From Trichoplax adhaerens (Eukaryota; Placozoa; Uniplacotomia; Trichoplacea; Trichoplacidae): a stretch of 64,000 nt of DNA. Shown in pieces: positions 26,009 through 38,632 of the stretch (within the stretch, counting starts at the first letter, position 1; the number at the start of each line of letters is the position of its first letter). The position numbers were made by a program, and so were the translations under genes. The DNA is taken from contig NW_002060978.1 in the NCBI RefSeq assembly GCF_000150275.1, positions 186,001-250,000 of the forward strand, read 5' to 3'. The notes under the pieces were generated by a model. It was not told the DNA's origin and did no database searches. It saw only the letters and a list, made by a program, of their open reading frames with translations.

Positions 26009-28195
26009 ATTAAGTTTATCATAGCACTATACAGACATGATTACTTTGTAACAACAGCTTCGTCCCTTAATCAATTGAGCTGCCAGCAAGTCTAGTATCA
26101 TAGTATTAAAATATAGTTTACAATATAGAGAGGAATTGCAAGGAAGTTGGCAGCTCAGTTCTTACTCTTTATGCGAGAAAGAATAAATCTGAGATAGCCC
26201 GGTACAATGGCAAATAGGAAAATCGTGTTTCATTAATTTCTAATACCAAAGTGACTTCAACTGTTAACTTTAGTAATAAAATACGTTATCTTTTTATAAT
26301 AGTTAATCATAAAAAGAAGTATATTATTACGGGAAATTCATTTAACTATTAGGATTTGTTCAGCAACCAATACAAGAAATGATAATTTTACTCAGATATA
26401 TTGGCAAGATTATCTTTAGACTTTAATATCGATCCATCGCCTCTACTCTACCAACTTGGCTTTAAGATGCTAAATCATTGAAAAATTTTCTAAATCATCG
26501 TTTACAAATTTATTAACATCTTACTCCGGTATTAAATATGAATACCATTAGGTAGAAACCTAGGAAGCTTTTAGTTATTGCTCCATTTTGTCAATAATGC
26601 CGCAAACTAAATAGAATCCTAAATTTAAAGCCATTATTGCTATCTTGCAATTGGGTGATTCATATACCCCATTGCAAATGATTTTTTATAGTTAGAAGCC
26701 ACAATTTTTGCATTGATAATAATATTGCTATACTCGTATAATACTTTCGTATACTTTCTTAGTAGCTTGACTTGCATTACATTCAATCTAGCTTACATAG
26801 TGTTGTAGTCAAGCCATAAATTGTTATTTCTGAGTGGTATCAGCTCAAAAGTAATTAAATTTGTCGATCCAATTTTGCGATTCTATGATGGCTTTGCTAG
26901 AATTTAGTTAATTAAATCAAGGAATTTTACGAGTTATACTATTGAAATGCTTGCAGAATAAAGTGGGTATACTATCATACATGTTTTAAGGAAGTAACAA
27001 TACTAGTTTCATACTCATCTTTCGATTGCGTAGTTTAGTTGAGGAATCATTCGATCATCTTTAATGTGTGCTTACTGTAGCAATCGCTAGCAAACAATTT
27101 GAAATAAGTCGATTCTCGAGCATCATTCAGGCAGCATCCGCAGACGCCATCTTAACCAATTTTTGATAAGAATAAACAATTGTGTCAATTGTTTTGGCAT
27201 GATTATCTTAGACTTTAATATCAAAATATTTATGATTTTCCCAATTTTAGAATTTATAGGTTATTGGTTAGATTACCGCAGAGGGCTGTACTCTATGCTT
27301 GTATAGTAAAATCTTGCATTTAACGTCTATGATGATATCTTTGGATAATTATGTTTACATTGGCCTAAACGAACAATGCTGTGTGATCCTTAGATTGATT
27401 TGCTGTTGGAATTAAGCCTAACCAATTATATACTATGCTGCAGTTATGACATAACAGACAACAAAAATACACTCACGTTACTACTAACGGAGCACGCTAA
27501 CAGGTTTATTGTTCATTTCTTTCCAATACATTGTGTTAGACACAATTTAAATATAATATGGAAAACCAAATCAATTCCAAAAAGAATCGCACAATTAATT
27601 CTTTTGAATTTAAATGAAAATTACAGCCAGAACGATATTTAACTAAAAATAATTATTAGGAATATGAAATGTTATTAGTATTTAATTACAATTATATGAG
27701 TAAAGGTTCATAGAGTCATGCAGCTTACCGGTCAATCACACAAAATGATGAAAAGATTACTACATTGACAAACATCTATTGATTCTAATATAAGCCGTTT
27801 GTAAGAATAACGTCGCCTAAAACGACATTTTGTACTCTAATGCCATATTTCGAATCAAAGATATCTGTATTCATTAAGGAATTATTATGAGAAAACAGAT
27901 AGGCATAGAATTTATAGAGCAACCATAGCGATTCATTCTAGTCTGTCTATTTATCATTCAATTTTAAGTTAAGACAACGCTATTGCGAAAGCATCACTAA
28001 TACGCTCTTAGCGCTAGTTTTAGCTTGCATTATCTTCAGAAAATTGTTATATTAAATTATCACAAGAAAGCAGCTATTTCTCTTCAGTTGTACATTATTC
28101 ACTATATCTTTGTCTAAAAGTGCTGTAGCACTAAGGTAAATTAAAATTGTATCATAAATCTTTTTTAATTCTTACTTTTAATATTATTACATATT
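26009..28195. other. Intergenic, convergent spacer with a small dispersed repeat
   Basis: No supported gene lies between the decayed patatin copy and the CLC stop codon. A motif of about 29 bases (TTGGCA, GATTATCTT, AGACTTTAATATC) occurs at 26401-26430 and again at 27195-27223. An imperfect hairpin with TTGCAATTGGG and CCCATTGCAA arms is near 26645-26680. The 80-codon open frame at 27400-27642 has no recognisable features. Confidence 0.4.
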
Positions 28196-31100
28196 TTAAT
28201 GAAACTGGATGGCTCCTGGATCTTGGTCAGTTGATGCAGCAATATGCCTTAAAATATCCTTCTTAGTAATAAGACCCATTACACGCCTAAGGCAATAAGA
28301 TGATATAGATCGTAATAGGTACATAGCTCAAAATAATACATTCAATCTAATACACCTACCCCTTGTGAATAACTAGAACTTTGCGTGTACCCAACATACG
28401 AAATATATCCAACACAGTATCAAAAGATGTCTCCAGGGTAACCTGTAGCGGAGTCTTCAATAAAGTTATTGGGACAATTAAAAGTCTCAATAATTTCGAA
28501 ATTGCTTAATCTTCTAATTAAAGAACGGTATACTTTATCCGATAACATACCAGATCAACAATTTCTTTAAGCAGTAGTGGAGATGGATCATGTTGCGCAG
28601 GTATTTTATCGGAAAAGTACACTTTAGATTCTACGGTTATATTACTATTCGTTTCTAAGGCAAAATCTGTATTTGAAGTTAAGCATGGACAACCATCAGT
28701 AAAATTTCATCATTAATTGTAACAACGTACATATAGCATTACCGAGACGATGTTTCAAATCTTTCCTAGTAATAAAACCGATCAATTGTTGTGATTCGCT
28801 TGAATAAACAAGTGGATATCCTTGATAGGGGCATTCCTGCATTAATTCAACTGCAGACAATATCCCGTATACAGATAAAGGTTAGTTTGTATTTCTTTCG
28901 GTTTTGAAATTGATAATTCAACTCAATTACTAACGCAATGATCCAACAGTGTTTCCATTGTAATTGATAGTCACAAGTATAGTGGGTTTACTGCGAAAAT
29001 AAGATATTAAAGGGTTTAGTTCTCTGCTTTTTACAAAATCGAAGTGATAAAGAATCTTGCCAAAGTAATGTACCGTGGCTGCATAATCTCCGAAGCATTG
29101 GCAGTGAATTTAACTTCTTCTTTGCTATCTAAGAACGGATATCCATTCAATCGAATGTGGCCGTCGTAGCTGTATAGAAGTTAAAGTTTCTTGTTTGTGT
29201 TGAATATGTAAGCTTTAAATAAACACACTAAAACTATGCAAATGCTATTGATAGGATACATTCCTCCCTCGACGAAAGCATCGCCAACCCATTTACTAGT
29301 CATTACAGCAAACATAATCGGAACAATATACTGCAAGCCGCCGGTCAATTCAAACATTATGACCACCAATGATACTAGTTTGCAATATCAATAGAATCAT
29401 CTTCAATGTTTTGAAACTGTTCAAAAATTATCCTACTCAACCTACAGTATATTCTACTCCATACTCATAGAACAAAAAAAGTTTAAGGTTATACCTGTCA
29501 TCTTAGTAACGCCACCTAGAGTTGCTGCAGCTCCAACCATTGAATAAAGGCCAGGTTGAACGCAAACACGGCCAGGATGACACGCCAATTTGAAAAAGAA
29601 AGTATCAGGATTGTAGCTATTGAGAAATATTAAATCAACTTTAAGAATATCTCAATCATTGTAAGGTGCTTAGAAACATTCAATACAGTTCTGTTAAGGT
29701 CATCTGCTTTAAGAAATTGACACTTACTAGTACCATTGCTCCATTGCCACTCCCAATATGCGACCAAAGCAAGCACCAACAGCCATGCTGGGAATAAATA
29801 ATCCAGCAGGTATCTACAGTACGTTAACAATATTATATCATTTTATTACAATCAGGCTTCGCCAAAAGATGATTGCTATTGGTTGTACCTTAATACCAAA
29901 GGTAAAAATAGTGACGAAAGCTTTTAATAGCATGGCAAGAGCCAGTAACCATAATGATCGTAAGACTTGCGGTCCAGCAGGAAGAGTAGGAAAGTTTGCT
30001 CTATCATTTGTGTTAATGACATAGGTCCCATTATTGATGTAATTGCTGTCGATTAATAGGTGTAGGTACATAAGAATTGCTCAGTAATCTGGCATAGCTA
30101 ATCTTGTGAAGATAGTACAGTATAATGAATGCAGCATTTGTAAACTAACCATAAAGGAGTCGAATCCGATTGATCGCACTGCTGAAATAGGTGACGTATC
30201 AAGCTGCTGGTATTTTCTCTAATTTATTCCAAAGTATGGTGGTCAAATAAGCGATTATTACATTTTAAAATATGATTCAGTAAATTATCTTTAGCAATCG
30301 CTACTTACTTTGTATAAGGATTTAAATAGCTTAAAAGCGCAGTAACAACCGTGACAACCACAACCTTGATGACAGGATAAGGCCATTAGCAAAGTTGTAT
30401 GATAAACTGAAGGTAAAGAGTTATTGTAAATTCACAGAAATCGTATGTAGTATAAACCTCTGCAACTGGAAAGCGTTTCAGTGCACTATTTTTGCGAAAG
30501 TTAGACCACATAATATTAAATTTAATAAAAAATGCGCCATATAAGCCCTAGGCCATTAAATCAATTGGGGTTGTAATTAAATAGGTTAGTTTATAGAAAT
30601 AGCGGCACGAAATTGACGAAACAAAATAAGCACATATACCCCAAATATTCCCAAAACGATGAAAGGAATTAGTTCAAATAAATGCCACACCATATCGTAG
30701 CTGACTTCAAACCTAACAAGGTGGCCATTACCGTAAGGATTTATATAACTTAGAACTATAGCTGCCATTAATGCAGAAAAGAATGAACGCCACATTGTTT
30801 TCAGGGGGAAGTAGTAGCTAACCTATGGTACATAGCAAATAAATTGCAGATAAGACTAGAATAGCCAATTTAAATAGAGCGTCCCTATAAGAAGATATAA
30901 TTTTTCACGAGTACTTTTCACAGTACTTCTATAACGTGATTATTTATGTAACAAGGCTTACAGGTTATGAATAGTTTAAGGAATAAAATTTATGTACTAC
31001 CTCTTCAAGACTAAAAAGTATCCCCCCAATTGGGGCTCCAAAAGCAACAGAAACTCCAGCAGCAGCAGCAGCAGATAATATCTAGGTTGAAAGTTTAGTT

Positions 31101-33560
31101 TCAATACAGAAGTGCGTTGTATATTGCCAATTAACATTATAAGATACAAATGGGCCCGAGTAGAACACTGTTAACATAACATCTCTATTTATCGCTTAGG
31201 CATTACTATAGCTGTCAAGTTCGAAAGATATAGCTGCTAATGTACATGTAATGCTTTACCTCTCGCTTTTTTACTTCATTTTGACGGTATTTTGGAAATA
31301 GACGACAAAGCATGTTGCCGCAGCAGCTTGCAACATGTACCAGTGGACCTTCTTTACCAAGGCTTAGTCCTGCGGACACAACCATCATCATAGTTAACGA
31401 TTTGATCAACAGTACCCATTTACCGAGGTAACTCCTAATGACAAAACCACTAAGTATGGTTTTTATCTGCAAAATGGATTAATTAAAGAAACGAATGCAT
31501 AAGAATAAATGATTTCCAACTTACAGGCTATTATTTTACTGTCACAACTATATTGACACAAAACAGTGCTAAGCAGGACTAATATGTAGCAGCAATATAG
31601 TCAATAAAGAAATAACTTTATAGTATATGAAAAAAGTCAAAAAGTAAATCTTCCGTTAACCTCGGGTATTCCACTACCACATGCGTATGGAGCTAAATCG
31701 CGAACAAGTACAGCAGCAAGAAAGCCAAGCAAGAATGAAACCAATACATAGACAAAATATTCAAATGCAAATATGGAAGCCGAAGAGGACATGATGCCAA
31801 ATATTTGAGACCAACTCAACCATTCTGGACAGTCATTATCTGCAGTAGTGAGATTAGACGACCAACAACATGCTTTCTTATTTAACCAAAACCGTTGCGG
31901 ACAAACGCCTGTATTAATAATCAATGATAATATTCGCTCAATTTAATCAAAGCGTAACATGGATTGAGTGTTACTTCCTTCCTTATTGCTTGGCAGTTAA
32001 ATAAGTGCAATATCAACAGCAACACCCTTAAATACCAGGGTATTTACTTGTTCTCATCAGCATACTCACCTAATCGCAAATCTGTCATCCATTCGGTTCC
32101 AATATCGATTAATCCTGCACATAAGCCAGATAATATACCAACACCACTAACAATTAGCCAGCCTAGTGATTATGTATGAACCATGTCAACATTTCAGTTA
32201 AACAGATTAGATAAGCTGTAATACTTTTTTTACAGCGAAAACCTGTCAATATCTAATTATACTACTCATAGCCCCTCTGCCCATATTCAAATTTTGTTCA
32301 TTCTATATAAACTGGTTGTTGCTATGAATATGAATCCATTTATCTTTGAATTTGAATTGCTATGACAAAGTAAAGCAATTGTTTCCATCAAATCAGCATT
32401 CATATTATGATCAATGATGCAGAAACTTTCTATTGCCTTTTAACATCTACTAAAGCCTATTGGTTAGCTTTGTTGGTACTGCAATGTATCGAAAGTTACA
32501 GAATTACTTTTTATCTAGTACGAATGATGGTTATTGTAAGATAAGAGTAGTAAAGTACTGTGTTGTATCAGGTTGTATCGCAATATCATCACCATTGGTC
32601 ATGCAAGAGTCTATTTTGCTACGAACGTATTCCAGGTTATTTCATAGTTTTACGTCAAACCTCGTATATCAATAGGCAAAAACAGTCTATCTATTCGCAG
32701 TAATAGATAAACATGTTGGCAATGGCAAGAGATAACATAGTAATAGGAGTTTTACTGCGATGCATTTCAGTGTCCTCGATACCATAAGTTGTCAGGGGCC
32801 AATATTGCCAATGATCTATTTCGAAGTTCATATGACTAGCTAGCTTTATTTGTAAGATTACGTTTACGACTATTTATCGGCTTTATTAGTCAAGTTACGA
32901 TGAATAGAACAGCTTATTGCTACTCAGTACGATCGTTGTTGCAGGATAAGAGTGAAGATCAAGTTGTATCTCAGCATAATCTCTACAGTTTGACGTACTG
33001 ATATCGGCTGAATTGCACTTAAACATATGATGATAAATTGCACAGACAATTAGAATTTACTGAGATAACTTAGCGGATCGATCAATCAATGATGAATGAG
33101 AGACGTTATTTTATCCGTAGTGCAATCAAGAAGAACCCGTACTCGTACAACAGCAACATCACCCAATCAGTTATTGTAACCTACCAGACCAGGCATCATG
33201 ACTGGAAACAATCCAGTTCCACCATCCTTTCTTTTCATCGAATTTGAGAGATCGATGGCGCTTAAGATACCTCGTCCTATCACGAACCCAATCAATGGTC
33301 GTAAAATCGTCGTATTCCTTTCGATTAAAACGATGATAATGTTCATAGGGATCAATATGAGCGCCACTATGACGATTGATAGCCCGATTGGTGTCTAGTA
33401 TTTCTTCATCGTCTTGCATCATCTGACCAGTTTGGTTACCACTCCCATTGTGTTGTCTTGAATCCTCTTGATCGGATTGACGGCTTAATATTAAATCATC
33501 GTCATCTTGCAGGCGGTTATCGCTGTCATTGATAATCAATAACTGAGTATCATTCTCCAT
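28196..33560 (-). CDS. CLC-3/4/5-type chloride/proton exchanger, 19 exons
   Basis: Exons in transcript order: 33560-33185, 32162-32070, 31908-31661, 31466-31260, 31081-31001, 30822-30640, 30547-30458, 30364-30309, 30218-30150, 30045-29889, 29813-29728, 29616-29495, 29374-29260, 29169-29074, 28990-28935, 28850-28743, 28666-28551, 28454-28360 and 28286-28196. All borders are GT/AG, phases agree, and the 2445 nt give 814 residues, close to human CLC-3. Diagnostic motifs: DAWSG/W before TM1, GSGIPE (234-239), GKEGP with gating Glu278, FSLEE with proton-path Glu335, GLFIP (524-528), then two CBS domains ending in TKKDILRH and a short tail. Both glutamates and the GSGIP serine mark an exchanger rather than a channel. 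The family acts in endosomes and lysosomes, coupling chloride entry to acidification. CBS domains in this family bind ATP. The acidic N-terminus is poorly conserved. Confidence 0.95.
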
Positions 33561-33939
33561 GATGAATACGTTGACTCGGAGTTAATTTCTGATATTGATC
33601 AATCAGTTATTTTACCAATGCTGTCGACTGGATGATGTACTCGTATTCTCGATCAATGTATCCTGAATGAATTAAGTGGGACCAATCGCCGCTAAGCCTA
33701 GACTCACTTTCTTTCGACCTTGGCTACTTGCACCTTTGCCAATCTATCTTGACTATTTCCCGCCTAGCCTGTATTCAACACTAATGGATGAAATGGCGTA
33801 CTAAGTAGATTGGATTTAATCACTTACTGGATATCAACCACTGCGACCTGATTTGTTGAAGGCAATATCGAGCCATTACTTACACCAGAATTTAGGTCAA
33901 GCTTTTCCACTTTCTGACTGCTGCCTCCTGTCATTGGTC
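33561..33939. promoter_or_regulatory. Region upstream of the CLC start codon
   Basis: The 5' flank of the CLC gene must hold its promoter and 5' UTR. No canonical element can be assigned by eye. The following palindrome-rich block begins about 380 bases upstream of the ATG, close enough to influence transcription. Confidence 0.3.
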
Positions 33940-34620
33940 GTACAATGTACAGTGTACAGTACTGGGAACTACAGTACTAGAAAAGAAGAGAAGGACTCAA
34001 CACCGGCATAAATTGGGCAGGCCGACTTTTTTGACAGTTATTTCCCTGTACGCTACGACTGTAATCGTACACGGCAGTGTGCAAAACTCACCTGGCAGCT
34101 ATTTTGGAGCGGCTACACAACAATTGTACTGTAGACTGTCAGGTCTCGTAGGGTGACTCGTCTTTGGAGTAGTCTCTGACCCTGACAGTACGATGTACTG
34201 TACAATTGTACTGTGCATTGTACAGAACCGTACTGTACTTTACTGCAGTACATGTAGGTACGTCTGTCTGTCTGGTATTAGTATGAGCTTGGGTGGCTGT
34301 GCGTACTGAAAGCACGGCCAGCAACGGTACTGTACTGTACTGCTAGCATGTCGTGCTTCGGATTCCACTTGCGCTCATCATGAAAGTGACGTCACCTTGG
34401 TTGATAAAGTACTGCAGTCCGTACGGTGGAAAAGAGGCACGAACTACAATGTACAGTAGTCAAATCAACGTACTGTACACTGTAATACTACAGTATACAG
34501 TACTGTACACTATCCTTTAAACTACTGTACCGTACTGTACCATGCACTGTACAGTACGGTACCAGCGACCCTGCTGGCATGACGTGCTTCAGATTCCAAT
34601 AGCACTCGTACTGTACTGAT
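33940..34620. repeat. Palindrome-rich block built on GTACAGTAC/TACTGTAC words
   Basis: About a dozen copies of TACTGTAC or its complement GTACAGTA occur in under 700 bases, often overlapping or in opposed pairs, so much of the block can fold on itself. Superimposed is a longer imperfect repeat about 235 bases apart: CTGCTAGCATGTCGTGCTTC near 34341 and CTGCTGGCATGACGTGCTTC near 34572, each followed by a GATTCCA match. The local base composition is less AT-rich than the surroundings. The same GTACAGT words recur in the 52-kb repeat. Short open frames here are by-products of the repeat. Confidence 0.7.
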
Positions 34621-36005
34621 AGTGACCTTCGTTTGATTGAGGCGTAACTGTCAATTAGAGTACTGTATCCTATCCTCAAAGCCTGACATGACCACATGAC
34701 CAGTTCATTATGCATCATTGAAATGACCATGCGTAGTGACTGTCCTCCTGTATGACACCGGTTAACGTCGACAATATTATTATGATTTCCAGATAGAGAT
34801 TTCTCTGCTCGGCCATGGACTGCTGGATGCTAATCCATATACTGCAACAGGGATGATCGTGATTGAACTTCTATTTCATCTTTTTGTTGATCAATACTTA
34901 AGTTAGTATATCCCTAACTGGAGAGAAAGCATGGGCCGCTTTTTCCATGATACACAGTGAGTATTGAATGTGAAAACGATGAAAAATGACGTTGAATAGT
35001 GGCTGCCATGATTGCGTATGCAGCCATGATCGCGTCTATTTCCAGCACTATTCGACAATACCATGACAACACAAACAATATTTGATTGGCACTTCTACTA
35101 CTGGCACCTTAAGTGTCAATAAACTTGACTAGGCCGACGGAATGGAGCACCGATGCATCATAATTACTCAGCATTAGTCTGCAGTATTCTGCATGGAAAG
35201 TGTTCTCGGTGTTAGAGGGGGAAAAAAAAGAAATTGGAAGTTTAATTACTAGTATTCTTGATAGGATGTTGTCATCCATTTAGTCGATCATAGCTAGAAT
35301 AAAATGTCCTGCGAGAATGCACTTGCTACCAAGAACGAAGACGATCGTTGGCTAACGATCAGATGGAGTGGATAAAATAGGAGACTAACTATTGCAAAGA
35401 CTTAAAAGATACGGTCTATATTCATTGATGCCAAGTCATGCAGTCAAGAGGAAGAATTGTTCCATTCTCAATTGACATCACCGTAGTAGTAATATCGATT
35501 CGATGGACACCAACAACATCCAATGAATACGGATGATTTCAATCTCAGAGATTTGTTGTCATGCTGAGTAGATCGAGATAGAGTATTACTTTATTGATTC
35601 GATAAACGAAGCACGAATAACAATCTTGAATAAGCAGAACGATTACAAGGAGAATAGAAATCACTTTGTACTATCCGACAATACAGGAACAACCTGTTTG
35701 CAAGATAGGGAAGATTGATTAATGGATTGATTTCAAGTTAATGAATACACTATTACTACCACGGGCTAGTAACAAAATAGTGTTGCAATCTCATCAAAAA
35801 GTTTCTTCTTGACTTGGTAAAATTCAATTCAACCTTAGCTGGCCTAATACCATTAGCATACACAAAAATCTGTTTCAACAATAAGATGGAATACAACTTC
35901 AGATAAATGCACTTCTTACATGGGTTATATTATGGAATACTTAAGGGGATCTCTACTTTCTCTATTCACTAGTAAACCTTTTACGTTATTACCTAGGCAA
36001 ATGAA
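34621..36005. other. Intergenic, nothing recognised
   Basis: Between the palindrome block and the thioredoxin downstream repeats no coding frame, splice-bounded peptide or clear repeat was found. Composition is moderately AT-rich. Confidence 0.4.
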
Positions 36006-36202
36006 TCAGTGAAAGATTTCTCTAATAGTCAATACTTAAAATTACATCAGCTACATTTAAAATTTGTATTGTCAACAGTAAAAGGTAGTAGTTGAGCGAT
36101 TGACTCAGTGAAAGATTCCTCTAATAGTCAATACTTAAAATACAGCAGCTACATTTAAAATTTGTATTGTCAACAGTAAAAGGTAGTAGTTGAGCGATTG
36201 AC
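36006..36202. repeat. Perfectly adjacent tandem duplication, 99 and 98 bp
   Basis: Copy one (36006-36104) and copy two (36105-36202) both run from TCAGTGAAAGATT to GAGCGATTGAC and differ at only a few positions, so this duplication is recent. It sits just downstream of the first thioredoxin gene. It lies inside a block whose diverged relatives follow the other thioredoxin copies (near 40545, 44270 and 48640). Confidence 0.88.
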
Positions 36203-36276
36203 TGCCATGCTACGACAATATCAATGAATACTTTTCTAAGCCTACTCATATTTTAGACTTACCTTAAATGGGTCAA

Positions 36277-37465
36277 TTAATCTTGCCCAGCTATTTTCAT
36301 GTATTCCTTAAAGTTTTCAATAAGTTTGCTTTCATCAGCCCCAATAACTGTTGCTTTCTGTCAGGGTAAAAGTTGTAGACAGTTACAGCAAGTAGGAGCA
36401 CGGTTAATACGTTATCATAGCGTAAAATCTCATACATTAAATTAAACTAAGGTTAATCTTTCCGCGTGAAAAGTTATTGCTATAAGTGATCAACAGCGGA
36501 ATACCTTTTCCCCTTTAATATAAAACAGGAATGTCGGCATGCTCCTGATACCACAGGTTTCGGTAGTCTCCTATTTTAGGGGAAAAATGGATCAATTTTA
36601 GCGATTAAAGCCCAATAGTGACTGGACGGAATAGCCTAAACCAACACTGTAGATTAAAAGCTATAATTTTGCCATGAAGTAGAGAAATTAGACTGCTACA
36701 ATCATATTATAGATTCCTGGCAAAAACTGACCACTGCAATAAGTGTCACCTAACGATACATCTAGATTGTAGATGATCCTGTTTTTTCGCTATAACTAAA
36801 AGCTGTTTACCGTGTAGAAGCTCTATCGATATGTTGCAATAACCGTTGACATAGTTAGCAACAACGTATAACAGTAACTACCAATACTTACACTATTTTC
36901 ATCAACATCGACCTTCAGAAAGACAACATTGCTATATTCTGGGTCATCACTCATTTCCTAGAAATGAACAAAGTGGGAGGGCAAAAATAAGACGAAGAAA
37001 CTATTACGACTTCATGGCCTACGGTACTACAACTGAAGCAGTCATTGTAATTGAAGTAAAATTGATCTCAAAGTAAAACCTCAAACTTTGGGCTTATCTT
37101 GCGACATGGTCCACACCAGTCTGCATAAAAATCGATAACAACCAATTTGCCACCAGCGGCTGCAAGGGCGCTATCAAAATCCTCCTAGTTAAACGTTACA
37201 ACAACATGGTTACGAACCATAATTCCAATATGACAAGGCTTAGCATAATGGCATATCCCACAATTTTTTCCATTACAAAAAATATCAATCCTTCCTCTTG
37301 GATATGGACAAAATTCGATGATCATTGTAGGCTACGCACTTTCAGTAAAATTAGATAATGCTACTGACAGGCTTTCATAAATTAGAAAGGTCAATTCCAA
37401 AGGTTTAATAGCGAGAAATGCGAAGATTGATATCTTACCTTGGTTTTTACAGGCTTAACCACCAT
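36277..37465 (-). CDS. Thioredoxin, copy 1
   Basis: Five exons: 37465-37439, 37184-37080, 36957-36892, 36570-36505 and 36357-36277. All introns are phase 0 with GT/AG borders. The product is 114 residues with the classical fold order: [12 protein letters not shown] with redox Cys33 and Cys36, then [11 protein letters not shown], then SMPTF with the cis-proline at 78 and a final amphipathic helix. There is no signal peptide, so it is a cytosolic/nuclear disulfide reductase reduced by thioredoxin reductase. Lengths of 9, 35, 22, 22 and 26 codons resemble the vertebrate TXN exon pattern as I recall it. The conserved glycine motif before the last helix reads VIGADE. This is the compact member of the array, ending without the extra tail seen in copies 2 and 3. 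Confidence 0.93.
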
Positions 37466-37645
37466 CTTGTCGATCGTTGACCTAACAAATAATGCTACGA
37501 AAGATAGGCTATCGTTACCTATATCACAGCTTCTCAACGCCCAACAATAGACTGATTAGCTGTAAATCATACATTAAAAATGCGCATTAAATCAAAACTT
37601 ATTTCTCCTCTATGCCAATAAGTCTATTCTTTTACTGACTTTATC

Positions 37646-37668
37646 ATTTTTATTTAAATTACTTCTTC
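37646..37668 (-). promoter_or_regulatory. Shared upstream element of thioredoxin copy 1
   Basis: About 180 bases upstream of the ATG, the minus strand reads GAAGAAGTAATTTAAATAAA. The same core recurs at a similar distance before the other array members. The TTTAAATAAA part could act as a TATA-like element. The position and conservation are seen directly; the promoter role is inference. Confidence 0.4.
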
Positions 37669-37989
37669 TCTTTGAAAGAGAGTCTGAAAAGTTTTCTCCA
37701 CGCCCCTTCTCCAATGTTGCCTCAAGGTACTTCATGTTTTCTCCCCTCCATCAATTAAAAAGCATAATATGATATGGTAGCATTGATTGCTGTCTAATGC
37801 ACAATTTATTATCCAATATTTAGTATTTAAATGTTGCTAATCTATCTAGTACAACATTTTGGTAGAATGTTTTCTCGTAAACGATAATGTGCAACATTAT
37901 ACTCTCTTTAAAACATGATTTGATATAATTAAATGCATATTTTACATATAATTAAATGCATATTTTAGATATACATAAACCGCACTCAA

Positions 37990-38450
37990 ATGCAGCACTG
38001 GTGTAGATCGTTATATCTCCCATTGGCTTATCACCGACCTATACTTCAGGATACTTAGCTGCTGAATAAGTATTTTCCGTATAGTTTTACCGCAATACTT
38101 ATGCTATGAAATCATACTAGCTACAATCAACATTTACCTTATTAAAATATACATTTCTACACAACATACTATCACTGTATTCTCGTACACATAACTACCG
38201 TAATTCACTAAATTTTATTACAATTCATGACCGTTTTCGTGGATAATGGGAACAGTATTCGATCAAAAAGGAATCAATCCAATGCATAATTATAATTATG
38301 ACACACTTCAATCGCAAAATACTTTAGCATGCTGTACCTCGAACACAGTTTCGCATTTTTGAGATTAAGCTGTGTAAAAGCAATTATTGACATGTCCAGC
38401 ATTATAGCTAGATCAAAATGAGTGAGTATCATTGGTGGCTTTGCAAATAA
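37990..38450 (-). pseudogene. Badly degraded thioredoxin copy
   Basis: On the minus strand, three pieces align in order with exons of the intact genes. About 38440-38338 resembles exon 2, including its end TTCGAG followed by a GT, but the WCGPC codons are lost and a stop is present. About 38190-38110 resembles exon 3 and encodes RNVYFNKVNVD, close to SNVIFLKVNVD of copy 2. About 38065-37990 weakly resembles exon 4. No complete frame can be assembled. It is probably an old fifth copy lying between copies 1 and 2. The 67-codon frame at 38429-38632 may cover its upstream part by chance. Confidence 0.45.
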
Positions 38451-38632
38451 CTCAATTTTCTGAAACTCATATTCCTTGTCTTTAATGTAGTCATCAGAAG
38501 ATTTCTATTGATAAATTTCTGCAATGAGATTTGATGCAATAAAAATAGAATGCAAGCTAAACCGACTAGAAATGTAGTATACGGTATACGAATATTTTTC
38601 TTGAAGTGTGTTAGCAAATCTTCTCTTTGCAT

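Noticed and set aside
27400-27642. 80-codon plus-strand frame
   Set aside because: Composition is compatible with chance in AT-rich DNA, and there is no signal peptide, domain or splice context.
33167-33398. Extra frames overlapping the first CLC exon on both strands
   Set aside because: Shadows of the coding exon 33185-33560.
38429-38632. Possible small type II membrane protein (one hydrophobic run after a basic start)
   Set aside because: Lies over the degraded thioredoxin copy, has no homology I know, and a single hydrophobic stretch is easy to get by chance.
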